From Glandiceps talaboti (lineage: Eukaryota; Hemichordata; Enteropneusta; Spengelidae): a DNA stretch of 64,000 bases. The stretch covers positions 10,896,501-10,960,500 of the forward strand of contig NC_135558.1 of assembly GCF_964340395.1 (NCBI RefSeq), written 5' to 3'. The position numbers and the translations under genes were made by a program. Below the pieces are notes generated by a model. The model saw only the letters and a program-made list of their open reading frames with translations, was not told where the DNA came from and searched no databases. Positions 60,301 to 64,000 of the stretch are shown one piece after another. Within the stretch, counting starts at the first letter, position 1; each line of letters begins with the position of its first letter.

Positions 60301-63180
60301 GTAATCATATAGTCTTGAAGTAAGACCTTAGATCTGTGCTTTGAGGGTTGTCAAATAAAGGTGAAATGTGATGAGTACCTCTGTCGGGGTGAAGTGCTAG
60401 CGCTCTCACTGGCAACCTTAGGTCACTTATAAAGCAGGCAGGTTAGCTTGAGGATCTAGCAGTTAGACTTGTAATAATGCTATTGCAAGACAAAGCATTT
60501 AATATGTACGTAGAATACCAACAACATATGTTTCATTTCAAACTAAATTTTATGTTCAACTTTTGATGTTTATAAACACTCCATTAAAAAGTTCACAGAT
60601 TTATCCAATCAGGATGGGTATCTTGTTTTACTGCTGTGATGATTACACTTAGTGCCCTAGTATTATCATATAAGTAACAATTCACATGACTATACCTGTT
60701 CATCATCAGAGTCAGCCACTGTTTCCACACACAGTATAACAGCATTGTGATAATGAACTGTACCCCAACCCGGTGTGTATGGCACTCTGCATTTTGTACC
60801 TATCAACTCATCTAGTGTGTCATCATCATCATCATCTTCTTCATCTTCATCTTCATCTTCAACTTCCTCATCCTCATCATCTTCATTATCAACTTGATCT
60901 GTTTCTGTTTGTTGACTGGTGGATTGGTTACTCCCCTGCAAGCACATCACAAACATGTTAATATTTAATGTCTACCTTTCACAAATAGGAAAATGGAAAT
61001 ACTGTAAGTGTGGTACAGCACTATATGTATATCACAATTCCAGTCATTGTTAATTCTATAAGCTTCACACAGGTATGCACATATACCCAATTGGTGTATT
61101 CCATGATAGTGTCCTTTTCTGAACAAGAAATTTGTAAATTTTATAAGCTCCTCCAAACAATTGACACTATAAACATGTAACAAACATTCAGTCTTTTGAG
61201 TGTAAGGTTTACCAAACAAGACAAAGTATACTGAAAGTCTGACTTGGTTATTAAAGTATTCTGTGTGTACAATTGTAACTTACTTTGTTTTTGATCTGTA
61301 ATATTGGTATTTGGACTGTTTTCAACACACAAGCATTTGAAATTGAAAAAAAAAAGACTTGTAAATTAAACTGTTGTTTTTCACCATGATGGAAGAAAGA
61401 CTACTAGTAATTGAGTAATTCACTCAACATACATTTACATGTAAACTGTTACTTATCAACGGTTTTGTACAACCTCAAAATATCAGGAGTTCCATACTTA
61501 AAACTACTCCCGATAATATTCAGAGTTCAAAGTTCAAATCCTACCTGGAAGAAATCAAATGGTGTGGCTGATGTTGATTGGGTTCCACTACTTGACGCTT
61601 CATAATTATCAACCATACTTAGTAATTTACTTTTCTTGTATGACAGTAGACTTGCTGTTAGAAGATATGAAAGGTGAAATTATTAATTAAACTCAATTTG
61701 TAGAACTTAAAGATGTTACCATTTCCTTTTATCTGGACAATGAACAGTTTACCAGTGAGGAGTATTTGAACATTTCACGTACATGTATAGTTGTGACAAG
61801 TCTATTGCTTATCACTGTATGTAATTTTCAGTTCTGGTACATGTATATTGTATGAGTGTCAACATGTGCTGATTATTTTATGTATCATGAAAAACAACTG
61901 CAGATCTGTTGCCATAACCCCCACCCCACCACCAAGTAGTACATACAGAACCTGGTGTTCATATACAAAACATGCACTACTGTTACAGTACTACTGTACA
62001 AGGAGGTGTGTGGTGTATTGTGTGAACACCAGTATGCAGCTGAGGTACATGTATGAAAAGACACTAGCCATTTATTCTGGGGTCGATAATGTAACTACTA
62101 AGGGCAAATGGAGAAAAGTATTAGCAATGCTCATTCACATTCAATGATACAACTCAGCTTTGGTTTAGGGGTTTAAACATTATCCTAACCCCCCCCCCCC
62201 CACACACACACACGAAATTACCCTAACTAACTAACATGACTCAAATGAGTACAGTAAAGCCAGTCCACTATTCTACATTTATGCCTATAATTGCTGAAAC
62301 TCATTGCACTACACCAACTCAGTAAGTTCACTTGCTAGTTGTGGAAAATAAACTTTATTACTCAATAAAAAGGTTCAGTAGATGATATTACATGTATACT
62401 CACAGCATAGTCCTGCTTGCAGACAGTGTATGGGACGCGATACTGGCATTGTCCCTAGGAGAGGGACAGCGTCGGAATCAAGTCCCAACTTACTCCATCT
62501 GCAAACAGGACTATTACATACTTTATTTACATGTATACACTCCTACCTTCTGTAAGCTGCACTAATACCGTTAAATCATCCTTCAACTGTACCAACTCCT
62601 CTTGTCCATCAGTACCTGCACTTTGTAATACTGCTTCCACTTGACTCAACTACAACAAATTTTAATAGTAAACATTGTCAAAAAATTTGGTATTCCTCTG
62701 CAGGTCATTACATTGTTGTTATACTAGATAGTGGGCTCCTGCGTATAACTATAAAGGTGAGATTGACAATAGATAGGGTGATCACAAAGATTCCCTCTCC
62801 CTGCATTTAAGCTCAGATAACCTAATTGTTTGGTAGTCTGAGATTTAATTAAGACACGTACCATGATCCAGAAAGTTTGGAAGATCCATCCTAATCCCTA
62901 ACCAGTACGAGTTGACTTCAAATCAACAATGTATTAAATACATTAAATCGTCGATCAATGTCAGTATTTATGTGGTGGACGTGCTATTCCTTATGTCAGC
63001 CCAAACATTTTGTAGGTTTTACGGTTTCGTTATCGTTTTCTGACGGAGACGGGAATAATGGGGACATCAACAACCAGAATATCGAGTCCATGATCAAAGA
63101 GCAGTGTATATGAATGCCTCAAAATAACCCACCTGTTGTCTATGTGTGGCTAGCGAAGCCTCTAAGCTTTCTTCGTCCAT
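52249..63180 (-). CDS. ZGPAT: ZGPAT, zinc finger CCCH-type and G-patch domain protein (complete, 13 exons, 521 aa)
   Basis: ZGPAT is a nuclear protein; in vertebrates it acts as a transcriptional repressor, and G-patch proteins commonly partner DEAH helicases. Exons (minus): 63180-63133, 62649-62547, 61654-61545, 60935-60696, 59683-59586, 59370-59308, 58821-58661, 58297-58114, 56964-56900, 55767-55603, 54498-54392, 53029-52947 and 52387-52249, totalling 1566 nt in frame. The N-terminus [16 protein letters not shown] matches human MDEESLESALQTYRAQ. A Glu/Asp tract spans about 105-130. The zinc finger has Cys185, Cys193, Cys199 and His203 (C-x7-C-x5-C-x3-H). A Tudor-like segment follows (about 220-270). 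The G-patch is about 318-362 ([20 protein letters not shown]), then [15 protein letters not shown] and a charged C-terminal coiled coil from 449. Exon 11 uses a weaker acceptor (GAAG) that fits the frame. Human ZGPAT is 531 aa with the same order. Exon 5 and exon 7 each show an alternative in-frame splice site. Confidence 0.95.
53312..54372. repeat. 52-bp minisatellite, about 20 copies, in ZGPAT intron 11
   Basis: Unit: GTGTAAAAGGAGATACACCT, GGGCCCTAAGCAGTGTGATG, TCATCAGTTATT. Most spacings are 52 bp; some copies have GTGTGTGATATCATCAG and are 54 bp. The first two copies are the most diverged. Each unit contains TGATGTCATCA (a palindrome around a central base) and GGGCCC. The array stops 20 bp from the exon 11 donor. 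Confidence 0.92.
55210..55473 (+). mobile_element. 3' end of a non-LTR retrotransposon with (ATT)n tail
   Basis: One frame reads [20 protein letters not shown] and then KLKTHLL, the classic C-terminal end of CR1/L2/Jockey-like reverse transcriptase proteins (W-N-x-L-P ... FK..LKTHL), and then stops. The tail has CAGCGCC...TGGCGCTCTATAAATG and ends in about ten ATT units. Inserted in ZGPAT intron 10, opposite to the gene. Confidence 0.8.
56510..56620. repeat. Inverted repeat with 23-bp perfect arms
   Basis: The arm at 56525-56547 (core GAATAAAAGGACAAGTCCAA) is the exact reverse complement of 56583-56605, with a loop of about 35 bp. Non-coding foldback in ZGPAT intron 9. Confidence 0.7.
57113..57640. 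repeat. GTAT/GTGT microsatellite
   Basis: More than 500 bp of GTAT with GTGT, GGAT and CGTA variants in ZGPAT intron 8. Open frames of up to 191 codons here are repeat artefacts. Confidence 0.95.
58399..58720 (-). repeat. Tandem duplication of the 3' end of ZGPAT exon 7
   Basis: The last part of exon 7 and its donor (58656-58720) is copied at about 58530-58597 and, more diverged, at about 58402-58470. The middle copy keeps the reading [10 protein letters not shown] and a perfect GTAAGT donor. The third copy has lost both. Confidence 0.8.
60099..60273. mobile_element. Foldback MITE with arms of about 38 bp
   Basis: CTGTCGACAG, itself a palindrome, lies at 60101-60110 and 60261-60270. It is followed inward by TCATTCGTGCCTTTTTTGCT on one side and the matching AGCAAAAAGGCACGAACGA on the other, with three or four mismatches. 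The 100-bp centre is unrelated. In ZGPAT intron 4. Confidence 0.65.
62409..62513. mobile_element. Small inverted-repeat element, copy 2 (in ZGPAT intron 2)
   Basis: Begins TAGTCCTGCTTGCAGA and ends TCTGCAAACAGGACTA, an inverted pair with one mismatch and outer TA on both sides. Inner GGGAC/GTCCC blocks repeat. Related to 12207-12310. Confidence 0.65.
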
Positions 63181-63554
63181 GCCTTGACAATCTAAAGTAT
63201 ATTCTCAATAACCGCAAACACAGCAAACACTTTCTATTATCAAACGATGCACTGGCTTTCTTTTACTCTATGGAGGCTGACATGTTTATATATGTGCGCC
63301 CTCATCGGCGACATTAAGTACATGCTTTAAGAGTATGAGGGCAGTACATAACTGTCAGTGTCTGTAGATGGGCTACTGTAACTTAGCTCGGAGCGTTCGA
63401 TCTATAACCATCTTTACCTTCATACGTTGAATGATTCTTGTTCATCGAATTATTTTTCTTAAAGAGTTCTCTCCTTTCCCGATTTCATATGAACAAAACG
63501 CATGATTTCCAAAATCTCAGCCAATCCGTCAAAAGTCACTTAAAAAAAGTCATA
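63181..63554. promoter_or_regulatory. ZGPAT upstream region
   Basis: Upstream of the ZGPAT start codon (minus strand). It should hold the promoter and 5' UTR, but no TATA box or clear factor site was recognised. Confidence 0.35.
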
Positions 63555-63695
63555 CATGGCCCATGGCACAGGTACTCGAATCAATGAGTAGAAAAAAAAA
63601 TGCATTGTATATAAATAAGACTTAAGTCTTATTTATATACATATTTTTTTTTTAAATCATACATATTGATTCGAGTACCTGTGGCCCATGGGATG
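63555..63695. repeat. Foldback element with a 36-bp perfect palindrome at its centre
   Basis: Positions 63606-63641 are a perfect palindrome centred on CTTAAG. Outside it, 63558-63585 (with GGTACTCGAATCAAT) pairs with 63665-63692 (with ATTGATTCGAGTACC). The whole forms a hairpin with arms of about 65 bp and almost no loop. Confidence 0.8.
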
Positions 63696-63749
63696 CTTCA
63701 TGTCATGATACACACAACTTACAAATAAGCTTATGCACTACTGTCTATG

Positions 63750-63903
63750 TTAGCCTACCTGCAGACGCCTTAGACGTGAATGACTATTATCGCTACTACA
63801 CCATTCTGCTATTCGAAGTGAAAAAATCAAAATGTCAGTTATGATAGCTCTAGCGGGGTATATGTAGTACCGTTAGTCCTTCACGTCTACGGCTAGGCTA
63901 TGT
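63750..63903. repeat. Imperfect inverted repeat at right edge
   Basis: TAGCCTACC...AGACGTGAA near 63752-63780 pairs with TTCACGTCTACGGCTAGGCTA at 63880-63900. It is probably another foldback element, less certain than its neighbour. Confidence 0.4.
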
Positions 63904-64000
63904 GTATGTCTATATATGGTCTATGGATAGCCTCAGACTGCCAAAGTTTGGTGGTCTGAGTCATAGCTAATGTAGTCGTATCAATGCGAATGTCACTTCA

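Overview
The window is animal genomic DNA: AT-rich, with long introns, canonical GT/AG splice sites, abundant microsatellites (CAGA, GTAT, CA, GA), small inverted-repeat transposons and tails of non-LTR retrotransposons. The gene content (GNL1, ATAT1, CIMIP2B, an Ebony-like synthetase, ZGPAT) fits a marine invertebrate such as an echinoderm, hemichordate, cephalochordate or lophotrochozoan. I cannot name the lineage from sequence alone.

Layout: 2016-10044 (minus) holds the first two coding exons of GNL1, a nucleolar-type GTPase; the rest lies beyond the left edge. 11243-20530 (plus) is the complete ten-exon coding region of ATAT1, the alpha-tubulin K40 acetyltransferase, head to head with GNL1. 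26850-35983 (plus) is a complete six-exon CIMIP2B (FAM166B), a ciliary microtubule inner protein, with two RFX X-box matches upstream. 40916-46374 (minus) is a complete five-coding-exon Ebony-like amino acid-activating synthetase. It has an adenylation domain, a carrier domain and an Ebony-type C-terminal acyltransferase-like region, with about 430 residues of charged helix and acidic disorder between the adenylation and carrier domains. 52249-63180 (minus) is a complete thirteen-exon ZGPAT, a CCCH zinc-finger and G-patch protein. Exon chains were built by hand. In each one the reading frame carries through every junction, and the four complete genes have total coding lengths divisible by three.

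Functional links: ATAT1 acetylates tubulin from inside the microtubule lumen, and CIMIP2B family proteins line the lumen of axonemal doublets, so two luminal microtubule genes sit side by side on the same strand. GNL1 and ATAT1 both lie in the human MHC class I region, so their linkage here may be ancestral. The Ebony-like gene and ZGPAT have no evident functional link to these.

The most unusual items are the rigid-helix plus acidic insertion in the Ebony-like enzyme, a duplicated exon end in ZGPAT that creates a second in-frame splice donor, a roughly 1 kb array of a 52-bp repeat in a ZGPAT intron, and a varied set of small foldback elements. I found no rRNA, tRNA or CRISPR array, and no second complete gene in the spacers.
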